Source: Cryptomeria japonica (taxonomy: Eukaryota; Streptophyta; Pinopsida; Cupressales; Cupressaceae). Taken from it: DNA of 64,000 nucleotides. A model generated the notes under the pieces. The model was not told the origin of the DNA, did not search any database, and saw only the letters and a list, made by a program, of their open reading frames with translations. A program made the position numbers and the translations under genes. Numbering within the stretch: position 1 is the stretch's first letter; each line of letters begins with the position of its first letter. The stretch lies in NCBI RefSeq assembly GCF_030272615.1, contig NC_081408.1, positions 615,226,476 to 615,290,475 on the forward strand, given 5' to 3'. Shown here piece after piece: positions 1 through 10,879 of the stretch.

Positions 1-381
1 TCTTGCAGTAATGCCAACTGCATGTGCAATATCTAGTTTGCTATGCACTACATAATGCAACTTACCAATCATTGATCGGTATTCCTTCTCATCAACTAAT
101 GCTGAGTCATCTTCTTTGGACAGTTTATAATCGATCACCATTGGAGTACCAACCGGTTTGCTATCTTCCATGCCAAAGGTCTTCAACACCTCTTTGACAT
201 ATTTGGACTGAGTGATAAAGATTCCATCTTTTATGTGCTGGATCTGCAGTCCAATGAAGAATTTAATCTCCCCTATGAGTGACATCTCAAACTCTTTCTT
301 CATCTCATCAGCAAACTCATGACTCATCTTGTCATCTCCACCAAAGATAATATCATCAACAAATACCTCATAGATCAAGAT
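1..381 (-). pseudogene. Copia-1 RT palm end and start of RNase H region
   Basis: Read on the minus strand this continues the RT after one in-frame stop. The copia catalytic box FVDDIIFGG is present near 335-360, followed by an EMSLIGEIKFFIGLQI block and the KYVKEVLKTFG / SKPVGTPM segment that leads into RNase H. The window edge cuts the rest. Clear copia RT by motif order. Confidence 0.85.
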
Positions 382-885
382 CTAATCTCCTTCAGACTTC
401 AAGTAGATATTGCTATCTTCACTTGTTCTCTTGAATCCAATCTTTACAAGATGGGAATGTAGGCATTCATACCATGCCCTAGATGCTTGTTTTAGACCAT
501 ATAATGCTTTATGTAGCCTGCACACCATATAACTGTCTTTAGATAGGGAGAACCCATCTGGTTGCTCTATATATACCTCATCTTCAAGTACACCATTTAG
601 GAATGCAGATTTTACATCCATTTGATATACTTTGAACCTTTTAAAAGATGCATATGCAAGAACCATATGAACTCCTTCCAATCTGGCTATAGGAGCAAAG
701 GTTTCCCCATAGTCTTCTCCTTCTTCTTGAGCATATCCTTTGCACATCAATCTGGCAATTATTGTGCCATCCTCATTTAGCTTGTTTCTGAACACCCATT
801 TAGTGCCAATGACATTTTTATGCTCTGGTCTGGGTACCAAGGACCATGTACCATTTTTCTCTATCTGGTCAAGTTCCTCCTCCAT
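382..885 (-). pseudogene. Copia-1 reverse transcriptase N-terminal half (second copy of a duplication)
   Basis: Encodes the start of the copia RVT_2 domain: MEEELDQIEKNGTW, then KWVFRNK, KGYAQ, DVKSAFLNG and KALYGLKQASRAWY. A deletion near residue 45 has removed the 'RNK' before the ARLMCKGYAQ block. It is a diverged copy of the RT segment at 1680-2109. This copy runs on into the catalytic FVDD box to the left, so it is the copy with a continuous RT. Confidence 0.88.
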
Positions 886-894
886 TGCCTTGAT

Positions 895-1257
895 CTAGTC
901 TTCATTTTTATAAGCCTCTTTGAATGATTTAGGCTCAAATCCAGAGATCATACATGAGTTTTCTCTGACCTTTCTTCTTGTAAGGATTCCTGCATCCTTA
1001 TCTCCTATGATCTGCTTAGGATCATGATTCAGCTTGACATACTGAGGAATGATCTTGATTGGTTCTTCTTGCTTTTCTTCTTCATCCTCATCTTCATCAG
1101 TATCAACATTCACTGGTTCAGGGACACTGTTACTGGTACTTGGTTGGCTAGCAACTGGTTCCCAAAAGGTTTTAACCAGTTCATTTACAGCTTGCTCATT
1201 GCCGGTTTCCTCAGTTTTCTCAGAGGATTCATCAACTCTTACATTGATACTTTCCAT
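895..1257 (-). pseudogene. Copia-1 integrase-RT linker (second copy)
   Basis: A hydrophilic, acidic linker (run of D and E) followed by the IIPQYVKLNHDPKQIIGDKD and LTRRKVREN blocks that precede copia RT. A stop separates it from the RT start. It is a diverged duplicate of the segment at 2110-2500. Confidence 0.75.
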
Positions 1258-1611
1258 AATTCTCTAAGTCCTATTGTTGTAGCACTTGAAAGCTTTACTC
1301 TTGGTGGAATATCCTAGAAATATTCCCTCATCACATTTAGCTTCAAATTTGCCCTAATGTTCACTTCTCTTGATGTAACATTTGCTACCAAATACGTTAA
1401 AGTAGCTAACCACAAGTGTCTTACCAGTCCAATACTCATAAGGAGTTTTGTCCTTACCCTTTTTGATGAGTACCTGGTTCATAGTGTAGACTGCAGTGCT
1501 CACCGCTTCTCTCCAAAAGGTGTGAGCTACCTTTCCTTGAATCAACATAGTTCTAGTTGCTTCAACTACAATCTGGTTATTCCTCTCTGCTAGGCCATTC
1601 TGCTGTGGAGT
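1258..1611 (-). pseudogene. Copia-1 integrase C-terminal part (second copy)
   Basis: Contains HTFWREAVSTAVYTMNQ, KTPYEYWTGK and FGSKCYIKRSEH, blocks typical of the copia integrase C-terminal region. It duplicates the copy at 2392-2799 and is in the same frame. Stops interrupt both ends. Confidence 0.8.
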
Positions 1612-2109
1612 CTAGGGGGCAGACAGGTGTCTCTTGATGCCAAATTCTTCACAATACTTGTTGAATCCAGGGGGCAGATGCTCATACCATGCTCTAGGTG
1701 TCTGCTTTAGACCATATAAGGCTTTATGTAGCCTACATACCATGTCACTATGTTCAGATAGGGGAAACCCATCTGGTTTCTCAATATACACCTCCTCTTC
1801 AAGTACACCATTTAGGAATGTAGATTTTACATCCATTTGATATACTTTGAAACCTTTAAAAGCTGCATATGCAAGAAGCATACAGACTCCTTCCAATTTG
1901 GCTACAGGAGTAGAGGTTTCTCCATAGTCTTCTCCTTCTATTTGAGCATATCCTTTGCACACCAATCTGGCTTTGTTCCTAATCACTATACCATCCTCAT
2001 TCAGCTTATTTCTGAAAACCCATTTGGTACCAATGACATTTTTATGCTCCTGTCTGGGTACCAAAGACCATGTACCATTTTTCTCTATCTGGTCAAGTTC
2101 TTCTTCCAT
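1612..2109 (-). pseudogene. Copia-1 RT N-terminal half (first copy) fused to an integrase tail
   Basis: The first ~140 codons are the copia RT start (MEEELDQIEKNGTW to KALYGLKQTPRAWYEHL). The frame then passes without a stop into FNKYCEEFGIKRHLSAP, the end of the integrase core. RT therefore jumps back to integrase at about 1680, which is the junction of a ~1.2-kb tandem duplication (about 2890-1680 and 1680-470). This copy has no FVDD box and cannot be an active RT. Confidence 0.88.
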
Positions 2110-2391
2110 TGCCTTGATCTAGTCTTCATCTTTATGAGCCTCTTTGAATGATTTAGGCTCAAATTCAGAGATCATACATGAGTTTTCTCTGACCTTTCTT
2201 CTTGTAAGGATTCCTACATCCTTATCTCCTATGATCTGCTTAGGATCATGATTCAGCTTGACATACCGAGGAATGGTCTTAATGGATTCCTCTTATTTTT
2301 CTTCTTCATCCTCATCTCCATCAGTATCAACATCTACATCTACCAGTGTAGGAACACTATTACTGGTACTTGGTTGATTGACAACCGGTTC

Positions 2392-2799
2392 CTAGAAGGT
2401 TACAACCGGTTCATTTACCGCTTGCTCATTGCCGGTTTCCTCAGTTTTCTCAGAGGTTTCTTCAACTCTTACATTGATGCTTTCCATAATTCTCTGAGTC
2501 CTATTGTTGAAACAATTGAGAGCTTTGCTCTTGGTGGAATATCCTAGGAATATTCCCTCATCACATTTCGCATCAAATTTGCTCTGGTGTTCACTCCTCT
2601 TGATATAAAATTTGCTACCAAACACTCTAAAGTAGCTAGCCACAAGTGTCTTACCGGTCCAATACTCATAAGGCATTTTATCCTTACCTTTCTTGATGAG
2701 TACCCGGTTCATTGTGTAGACTGCAGTGCTCACCATTTCTCTCCAAAAGGTGTGAGCTACCTTTCCTTGAATTGACATGGTTCTAGCTGCTTCAACCAT
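2392..2799 (-). pseudogene. Copia-1 integrase C-terminal part and acidic linker (first copy)
   Basis: Starts after ERNNRTMVEAARTM, which holds the integrase catalytic Glu region, and runs through FWREMVSTAVYTMNR, PYEYWTGK and FLGYSTKSKA into a Glu/Thr-rich linker. The linker continues through two stops to 2110. Domain order matches a copia polyprotein. Confidence 0.85.
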
Positions 2800-2832
2800 A
2801 GTTCGATTATTCCTCTCTGCTAGGCCATTCTG

Positions 2833-3180
2833 CTATGGAGTTCGGGGGGCAGACAGTTGCCTCTTGATGCCATGTTCTTCACAGTACTTGTTGAATTCAC
2901 CGGAAGTGAATTCCCCTCCTTGATTAGTTCTCAGGCACTTGATCCTTTTACCACTTTCCTTCTCCACTAATGCTCTGAAAGCTTTGAACTTTACAAAGGC
3001 TTCAAACTTGTCTTTCAAGAATGTGACCCACATCATTCTTGAGTAGTCATCAGTGAGAATCATGAAGTACCTATCACCCTGCACACTTCTAGTTTTCATA
3101 GGACCACACAAATCAGTATTCACAAGATCAAGCAAGTTGTCAGTAGTGAAAGATTTACCTTTAAAGGTTGAGGAAGACAT
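2833..3180 (-). pseudogene. Copia-1 integrase catalytic core
   Basis: Carries TDLCGPM (first catalytic Asp) and DDYSRMMWVTFLKDKFE. The second catalytic position reads LRTNQGGEF where the family has LR(S/T)DxGGEF, so the Asp appears changed to Asn, compatible with a GAT to AAT transition. The segment ends at a stop in the RTPQQNG block. It would catalyse cDNA strand transfer in an intact element; here it is inactive on two counts. Confidence 0.88.
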
Positions 3181-3513
3181 TTTCCCCTATTGAAACTCTC
3201 TGCACAAGGTATTATCCAGTTTGCTTAGCGCCGGGAATCCTCTAACTGCCTTGATCTTACTAACCTTCACAATGTTATCAAAGTTTACATGGCAGAGTCT
3301 CCTATGCCATATCTAGCTATCATCAAATTTAGCCATAAGACATGTACTTATATTTGCATTCAGCTGAAATAGGTTACCTTTGGTCTGCATGCAGGTGGGC
3401 ACCAGTTCACCATTCTTTCCTTTGATTCTACAAACTCCATTCTTGAATTCTGGAATGAGGCTACTGTCATTCAGCTGGGCAACACTCAGAAGGTTGTGTC
3501 TGAGACCATCAAC
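3181..3513 (-). pseudogene. Copia-1 GAG-pre-integrase and integrase zinc-binding region
   Basis: The minus-strand frame reads GLRHNLLSVAQL, LVPTCMQTKGNLFQLN and IWHRRLCHVNF, the pre-integrase signature upstream of the integrase core. In-frame stops lie at the TGG codon before IWH and before GKMSSS. The CxxC part of the zinc site is degraded. Confidence 0.75.
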
Positions 3514-4029
3514 CTAATACACATTGTCAGCACTACTCTTTCCATTCAGAGAGATGGACCCTCTACCTTTGACCATGCATGGTGCATCATTGCCAAAGCG
3601 AACCACACCACCATCATACTCTTCCAAGGATAGAAACTTGCTCCAGTCACCAGTCATATGGCGGGAACAACCACTGTCAATGATCCACTCATTGGAATTA
3701 TCAAACCGAGAGACAAGAGCCTTCTTGTCTGACACATCTTCCTTAACAACAACAAACACAATATCTTCATTTTCTTCATCCTCTGATTCCTCATCTGTGA
3801 CACCTTCATTAACTACCACAAAATAGTTTCTATGGTTTCCTCCTTTTAATTTCTTGAACCTTTCCAGTTTGTCTTTGTTGTCACCACCAGGACAGTTTAC
3901 AACAATATGTCCTATCCGGTTGCAAGAAAAGCAATTCAAAGGTAGCTTACCTCTATATTTGCCAGTTCCTTTAGGAAGTTTCCTGGCAAGGAGAGCTTCA
4001 AATGCCATTAGAATCTCCTCATCATCCAT
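3514..4029 (-). pseudogene. Copia-1 CCHC knuckle and aspartic protease
   Basis: The CCHC knuckle is CFSCNRIGHIVVNC (nucleocapsid RNA binding). An acidic spacer follows, then the retropepsin motif WIIDSGCSRHMTG with the catalytic Asp kept, and GRGSISLNGK. In the family this protease cuts the polyprotein. It is in frame with gag at 4120-4722 and separated from it by one stop. Confidence 0.9.
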
Positions 4030-4119
4030 TTCTTTGCTATGTCTTGGTTCACCACTAGTGCTAGCTTCTTTTCCTTTTCTGGATGGTACAACAGAAGCTT
4101 TAAAAGTTGATTCAGTCTT

Positions 4120-4722
4120 TTAAACACTGCCATCAAAACTATTTAGCTCATAGGTTGTCAACTTTGCAATGATGGAGTCTAGGGATACCTTAGTCTTGTC
4201 TATTGATCTGAGCTCCTGAATAGCAGCAACCCTTATTGCATAGACCCACAATAGGGATCTCAGGACTTTTCTTACCATAGTGGAATCTTCTATTTTACCA
4301 CATGCACTCTTGATATCTCCAACAATGGTTTTGATTCTTATTCCATACTGTTGAATGGTCTCACCTTCAACCATCCACATATCTTCAAACTTCCCCCTAA
4401 GGCTTTCTTCCTTAGCTTGTTTTACATGCTCATCACCGTCATAGATATTTTCAAGAGTATCCCATACCTCTTTGGGTTTTTCCTTATCTTGAACATCAAT
4501 AAACTCAATGTCAGATAAACTACTAATTAGGGCTTCAATGACTTGCCCATTCTCCCGTATCTCTCTCTTTTGGTCATCGATGAGAGTACCGGTAGGGGCA
4601 ACATAGGTATTCTCAACATAGCTCCAGTGTTGAGCACCCATGCTTCTGATGTATATCTTCATTTTGTCTTTCCATATACTAAAATTTTCTCTGTTAAACT
4701 TTGGATCTTCCCTCTTCATCAT
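4120..4722 (-). pseudogene. Copia-1 gag (UBN2/DUF4219-type capsid)
   Basis: Begins MMKREDPKFNRENFSIWKDK, a copia gag start, and contains WDTLENIYDG and the LRGKFEDMWMVEGETIQQY helix region of the UBN2-type gag. It starts about 60 bases after the primer site, as expected. One TAA stop separates it from the CCHC and protease part. Structural role: virus-like particle assembly. Confidence 0.9.
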
Positions 4723-4781
4723 TAGACTGAGATCTTTACCTCAAGTGGTTAAGCTTATAACACAGAGGACCTGGAGGATGC

Positions 4782-4793
4782 TCTAATACCAAT
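4782..4793 (-). promoter_or_regulatory. Primer binding site, initiator tRNA-Met type
   Basis: The minus strand reads TGGTATTAGAGC next to the LTR, one base off the usual copia site TGGTATCAGAGC. It fixes the 5' LTR boundary and the element orientation. Confidence 0.85.
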
Positions 4794-6287
4794 TGATAAC
4801 TCAATGATGAAAGAATAGTACCAAATAGGTACTGAGAGGGGGGGGGGTGAATCAGTACAGACAAAAATACACTCTTAAACTGGTTTGTCAATAGACACTG
4901 TGCATTGACAGATAAACAGTAACATCGGTCCTAAAACAAAGTACAATTGGCAAAAACCCAGAATAGCTAAGACAAGCATAAACTTGTTAATTCCTATCTT
5001 CTCATATACTCTAACACTTCATTTCCATTTCACCCTAATACATGAACAAGTAATCTACCATCAAAGATATACATATGAGCAACTAGATCAACATGATTCA
5101 CCACTTGACAGAAAAAAACAAAGCATCAAATGAAGAAGACATCACACATGACACACATATTTTTCATGTGGAAACCTAATAGGGAAAAACCACGGTGGGG
5201 ATGAATACCCACAACCTTGTTTTTGAACGCTTTAGAAGTCCGCTTTGTTAGGAGCCTTGTTCGGTTAAAGACTGATACAATAGGTTCTGTTAGGAATCAA
5301 TCCTGTTAGGGATCACCTGATTAAGGGATGGCAAGAATACCTGGTTAAGGGTTAAACCTTGTTAAAGGTTACCTTGTTAGAGGATTTCAAGAACTCAATT
5401 ATTTTGAGTCACCCTGTTAAAGGATTTACAGCAAGCCGGTTAAAGCTACCCTGTTAAGGGATTTTCCAACTGTTGAGGTGGTTGGAGATCAACAGGTATT
5501 ACAATGATCTGGTAACAACACTCAATGCCAATGTAGATCTTCTTAAGCTCGTCTTCACCTTCTACACTTACACTCTACAGGTATCACTTCTCTCCTTTTG
5601 GTCTGGCAAGAATCACGTATCCCTTCTCTTGGATACACACACACACAAATTTTGACAACAACCTCAGAAAGAGACACAACATCGACCTTATAGGAAAACA
5701 GATAGGTCGGTAGCATAAAACCTAAACCGTAAACTTGTTAGGTTAAGGAATTCAAACGGTTCAATCCTAATCGTTGAGCACACTGCATTAAATGCAACAG
5801 TTCTTGATTCAATCTCAAGACATTCTCCATCATTCATTTCCATCGATTTCATGGCGGCTGATAACCCATCACACATTATCACTGTTTTATAGACTTCACA
5901 CATTCCCGAGGTAGATAGGAATAATCTCCTTCATGCAATATCCTTCACGTGCACAAGGCTTACGTGGCAACATGATCTATTCTTCGTTACCATGCTAACT
6001 CATCACACAAAGTCACCCATTGAGCCAGACAGGCTTGAAGCACTTCAACTGAAAACCCTAAAGTTGAGACTACCAACCAGTAGTCATACAATGCTTCCAT
6101 GTGCCAGTTCCCATAACCATATGCCGGTTCACCTTGAACAAACATATCGCTTCACTTTGGCACAAATGTCGGTTCACAGTGTTATACCGGTTCTCACATA
6201 TGCTGGTTCTCACCTCTTCAGCATATTGACATCAATGACAACATACAATGTTATGATGTCCTCATACCGGTTCACATAATGCCAACA
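4794..6287 (-). repeat. 5' LTR of Copia-1 (1494 bp)
   Basis: On the minus strand it starts TGTTGGCATTATG and ends in GTTATCA beside the primer site. Inside are the C-run box (4838-4855), a 'GTGGTTTTTCCC' box followed by a 'GTTTCCACATG' box (5160-5195), and a series of degenerate 'CTTAACAGGGT' motifs (5230-5470). To its right the gag of Copia-2 starts abruptly, so the LTR edge is also an insertion edge. The matching target duplication is outside the window. Confidence 0.85.
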
Positions 6288-6912
6288 TATCAGGGCTAAG
6301 GAAGCACTGTTGAGTGCCTTGACTGATTCTGAGGTGAAAAATGATGGAATTGTAGATTGCTCATGAGATTTGGAAGAAGTTGGAAACCCTATATGAAGGA
6401 GACAACTATGTGAAGACTTCTAAGTTGTAAATATTGAAAGGAAAATATGAGATGTTGAGGATGGGTGAAGATGAGAACATTACCTCTTTTATGCAGAAGG
6501 TGAATGAACTTGTGTGCAATATTAGATGTGCTAGTAGAAAGTTGGATCAGTGATCAGATCCTTTCCTACATTCTACAAACTCAAAGTTGCTGCTATTGAG
6601 GAGATCCGAACCGTGACTAATGTGACCAGAGACATGCTGATTGGTAAGTTAACATCTTTTAAACTGTGTGAATTTGGTGATTCTCTTCCTAAGGTAGAAT
6701 CTGCATTCAAAGCTACTGTTTCCAGAAAGGACAAGCAAATATTTGATCCAGGTGAAATTTCTTCAAGGAGGATATCTAGATATGAGAAAGAGATGAATGA
6801 AATTGAAGAAGAAGAGCGAGAGCTTAAGGAGGTTGAAGTGCTTATTACTAGGAGATTACCCAAGGGAGTTGGTAAGTATGAAGGAAAGTTGCCTCTTAAA
6901 TTTTTTTCATGA
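6288..6912 (+). pseudogene. Copia-2 gag remnant
   Basis: Reads gag helices (EIWKKLETLYEGDNYV, LKGKYEMLRMGEDENI) with stops and frameshifts, then an open stretch from 6550 with KVAAIEEIRTVTNVT and the LITRRLPKGVGKYEGKLPLK segment just before the CCHC knuckle. The N-terminus is missing because Copia-1 inserted here. Homologous to the Copia-1 gag at 4120-4722. Confidence 0.8.
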
Positions 6913-6928
6913 AATAATATAAGACATT

Positions 6929-7849
6929 TTGCTTCAAGGAGTCCGAAAAGAGTTCCTAAGAAAGCCTAAATTTCAGAAGAGATGTTATTATGTTGCTGAT
7001 GAAGGTGTGACAAATGATGAATCTGATAAAGGAAATTCAAGTGATAATGAATGGGTGTTTATATCTATCAAGGAAGATGATCCAATACCTACTAATTATA
7101 CTAGCTGCATTAATGAGGAAAGAGCCATGACTGCACATGTTAAAGAGAAAGATGAATGGGTGATTGAAAATAGATTCTCTCATCATATGATAGGTGATAA
7201 GAACAAGTTTGTGAGCTTGGAAAAGTATGATGGTGGTGTTGTTAGGTTTGGTGATGACAAATTTGGTATAATTTGTGGTAGAGGTTCTATTTCTCTTGAT
7301 GGTAAGAATAATACTAATGACGTCTTGTATGTAGAAGGCCTAAAGCATAATCTTCTAAGTGTTGGACATATGGTTGACAAGGGATATGATTTTCAATTCA
7401 AGAATGGGAAGTGTATAATCTTGAGTAGTTTAGGAAATGAGATTGCATCAGGTACAAAGACAAGAGGTAATATCTTTCACTTAAATGCTATTGGTAAAAG
7501 TTGTTTGATTGCTCAAATTGATGAAAGTTGGCTATGGCATATAAGGATGTGTCATGTGAATTTTGATAGCATGATTAAGATAAGTTCTACTGAGGTTGTA
7601 AGAGATCTTCCTAAATTGATGAAGCCTACTAATTCTATATGCAAAGAATGTCAATTGGGGAAGCTAACCAGAGTTTCTTTTAAAAGTAAAAAGTGTTTTT
7701 CTAATGGATTGTTGGATCTTGTTCATACTGATTTGTGTGGTCCCTCTAGAGTTAGAAATTTGCAAGGAGATAGATATTTCATGTTGCTAATTGATGATTA
7801 TTCAAGGATGATGTGGGTTACTTTCTTAAGGGAAAATTTGATGCTTTAG
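6929..7849 (+). pseudogene. Copia-2 protease, pre-integrase and integrase start
   Basis: The 306-codon open stretch contains KPKFQKRCYYVADEG, a protease region reading WVIENRFSHHM where the family has W(I/L)IDSGCSxHM, then GLKHNLLSVGHMVDKG, WHIRMCHVNFDS, the CKECQLGK zinc site and HTDLCGPSRVR / IDDYSRMMWVTF. The protease catalytic D-S-G is therefore E-N-R and dead. The upstream CCHC knuckle is degenerate. A frameshift at about 7830 ends the frame. Confidence 0.88.
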
Positions 7850-8569
7850 ATAAATTCAATATTTTCAAAGCTATGGTTGAGACAGAGACAGGATTGAAGC
7901 TGAAGTGTCTAAGATTTGACAAAGGTGGTGAATTCATCTTCGATGAGTTCAATATATTTTGTGAAGAGCATGGGATAAAGAGACAGTTATTTGCTCCGAG
8001 AACCCCTTAGCAAAATGGAGTTGTGGAAAGGAAGAACAAAACCATTCAGGAAGCTTCCAAGACAATGGTTATTGAAGGAAATGTTCTACATATCTATTGG
8101 AGAGAAGTTGTGAGTACTGCTATTTATACTCTTAACCGAGTGCATATCAAAGGTGATATCGGTAAGACTCCTTATGAATTATGGTTTGGTCATACTCCTA
8201 CTATTAGATATTTCAAAATGTTTGGAAGTAAATGCTATATCAAATGAGATGAAGATTTAGGGAATTTTTATGCTAGATGTGATGAAGGAATATTTCTTGG
8301 TTATTCTACTAAAAGAAAGGCCCACCAGTATTATAATACAAGATTGAGGAAGATAGTTGAGAGTGCTAATGTCAAAGCTGATGAAGGTAATGAGTATCAG
8401 CCCAGATGTTCTGGATATGATTCAGATGATCAGAATGGTAGCTCAGATAAAGGAAAATAAGTTCAGATTGCTTTGGTGAATCCAGTGCCTCAAGGTGAAG
8501 GAAATAGTGCAAGTGTTGAAGAAAAAGGTCAAGAGTCTGAAATTAAAGAAAATTCTAAGACTCCCAGGT
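7813..8569 (+). pseudogene. Copia-2 integrase core end, C-terminal part and linker
   Basis: After the frameshift: LRFDKGGEF (second catalytic Asp kept), EEHGIKRQLFAPRTP, a stop where QQNG is expected, VVERKNKTIQEASKTM, YWREVVSTAIYTLNR, GKTPYELWFG and FLGYSTKRKA, then an acidic linker. It ends at 8569 where the truncated LTR of element A begins. The RT resumes at 30718. Confidence 0.85.
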
Positions 8570-8866
8570 TAATTAATTTAAATAATTTAAATGAAATTAT
8601 TTAAACTTAGGAGATAAAATTAATTAAATAATAAAGATTATTTAACTAAGGAAAATGTTGTAATTAATTAAATAATTGATATTTAATTAATAATTGATAT
8701 ATGGTTAATTGATTAAAATGATTTGAGAATAGAAATAGAATAATTGGAAGTGTTGAAGGGCGATGATTATAAGAAATAGTTAGTTTAATCAAATAATTAA
8801 AGAATTACTTAATTAAATAGACGAATAATTAGTGTAGAATTAATGAGACATTTTTAGGTGTCTACA
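8570..8866 (-). repeat. 3' LTR of element A, truncated
   Basis: It matches 30419-30717 over its whole length, with the same end TGTAGACACCTAAAAATG (minus sense). Only the first ~300 bp of an LTR of ~1150 bp remain. The missing end was lost together with a few dozen bases of the Copia-2 linker, so no target duplication can be read. Confidence 0.85.
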
Positions 8867-8881
8867 TTTGACCCTCTTTGA
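8867..8881 (-). promoter_or_regulatory. Polypurine tract of element A
   Basis: The minus strand reads AAAGAGGGTCAAA directly before the LTR start TGTAGACACC. This is where plus-strand DNA synthesis would be primed, and it gives the element its direction. Confidence 0.75.
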
Positions 8882-9239
8882 GACAATGTCTAAATGACAT
8901 TGTTTCAAAGAAAATGAAAAGAAAAACTGCACCAGTATGCCCTGGTGATGCTAGGGTATAATTCCCCCTCAGAAAAAGTGGTCAAAAAATTTTGGATTGA
9001 AGACTAGTTTTTCGAAAATATGCTAGTTAGTTATACTATGAAGTTTGAAAGAGTTTTGATCTCGTTTGCTATGTTTACAATTGCGTTGAAGCTGGAGGGG
9101 TCCACGGGCATTTATTTTATGAAACCCTAATTTTTGAGCTTATAAATTGAGGATTGGTATGGGTTTGAGCTCATTTGCATTTTTTTGTTTTAAAAGAATT
9201 TTTTAGAGAGATTAGAGCTTCTGGCGTCTTTGGAGTGAA
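8882..9239. other. Stretch between polypurine tract and antisense PMD gene
   Basis: AT-rich with no convincing ORF. It contains TATAAATTG at about 9140 on the plus strand, ~100 bp before the proposed start of the PMD gene, a possible promoter element for that gene. The promoter reading is inference. Confidence 0.4.
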
Positions 9240-9317
9240 ATGGTAGGTCATAGAGTGAGGTTGCATTTATCTGAGCGAGTGCGATCTTATTAGAGACCTC
9301 CTGACACTGGTGGCATG

Positions 9318-9713
9318 GTGAGTTGCTTGATTTTCTGCTTGTTTTTGTCTGTATTTTTGCATATTTTTAATCATTTTCTAGTGTGTCATTTTTCATGTAT
9401 GTCACAATTGAGTATCGATATTGCTGCAATTGATTTAATTTTATCACAATCGAGTTTAATGCATCACACTTAATATTTTTTGTCGCAATTGTTAAAATTG
9501 TATCGCAATTGAGAAAATTGTATTACAATTGCTTATGTCGTGTCACATTTGCTCATTTTGCTTTGCATATGACATAAATATTTCACATTTGCTTATTTTG
9601 CTTCGCATATGATAATATTGAATCGCAATTGATAATAAAGGTCTTTTCTTCCTTCACTTTATGCATCCTGATAGTTTTGATGACGTAGTTGACTTTATAT
9701 TTACCAAATGCAG
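9318..9713 (+). other. Predicted intron of the PMD gene
   Basis: Donor GTGAGT after GGCATG and acceptor TTTACCAAATGCAG before GTGCATTATC keep the frame between exon 1 and exon 2. The interior has stops in all frames and repeated CGCAATTG-type motifs. Splicing is predicted from the sequence, not observed. Confidence 0.6.
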
Positions 9714-10879
9714 GTGCATTATCTAGTACTTCTTGCTAGGTAGACACAGCTAGATAGTCTTGATCGACATCATGAGTTGGATGCGGAGGATACCGCTTTG
9801 TTACAACAGGTTGGATTATATTATATAGTACATTTGCCTAAGGTTATAGCCAACAGGGCTATGATTACTGCTTTGGTTGAGCGGTAGCATACATAGACAT
9901 GTTCTTTTCATCTACTGATTGGTGAGGTATCTATCACGCTTGAGGATGTGTGGCGTATTTTACACATTCTGATATCTGGTAGGCGAGTTACTTTTGATCG
10001 TGATGATGGTATTTCATCTTGGTGTACATTGTTTGAGTGTGAGGAGCAAGATCTACATATCCGTGGTCATTATGATATTTATTGGGATGATTTTGATTAT
10101 AATGATCTCACCATTGTGCTTGCTTGTATTGTTGCTCGATTATTGATTCCTGATAGACACGCCCATGGTATTCCTATTGGATGGGGATGTGTTATACATG
10201 ATATGAATATTGACAAACATGTGGATTCTTGGGGTCCTTGTCTTCTTGTGACTTTGTATCATCAGATGCATGGGGTTGTTTACTTGCAGCAAAAATCTGT
10301 TGGGTGTGGTATTACTTTGCTTCAGACATGGGCTTGGGAGCACATAACTATTTTCCTTCCTACGTTACATATAGATTTAGAGCTAGAGAAACCATATTCT
10401 TATGAATATACTGTTGGTGTGAGACATAGGGCATCAGGTAACATATTGTATTGGCGTCATCGGATTGATATCTTACAATACTTCTCATGGAGACCTTATC
10501 TTACTTGTCCTGGTTGGACTGATGATGTTCAACATCTTCCTTTTTGCCGATAACAGAGATATCTTATTGGTCGAGATGTTCATAGTCACATGGTTATTGA
10601 TATGAATCTTCCTGGCCATGTTCTCAGATAGTTCAGGGAAGTACAGGGTATTCCAAACGTGACAACTTATTTTGCTTGCACTACTCGAGAGGTTGGTGAT
10701 TAGGATGCTTGTCTACAGCCTGAAGTTTCTATTGCTGAGTTTGATGCTCTTTATCCTATTTTGTGGGGATGGCGGCTTGGTGTAGTGGATCCAGGGTCCA
10801 CAACGTAGTATAGTGTATGGTGGATACAACATAGGCCTATACCTTTGACAAATCTGACATTTCTGATTGGTGCTAAGCA

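Larger units (their letters stand above)
1..6287 (-). mobile_element. Copia-1: Ty1/copia LTR retrotransposon, cut by the window edge
   Basis: The minus strand reads 5' LTR, tRNA-Met primer site, gag, CCHC, protease, integrase, RT, in the copia order (integrase before RT). The RNase H end and 3' LTR lie outside the window. All coding segments from gag to the RT are in one frame, broken only by stop codons, so decay has been by point mutation. The element inserted into the plus-strand Copia-2, whose gag resumes at 6288. The C-run 'TTCACCCCCCC' near the LTR end suggests a Tork-like lineage, which is inference. Confidence 0.93.
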
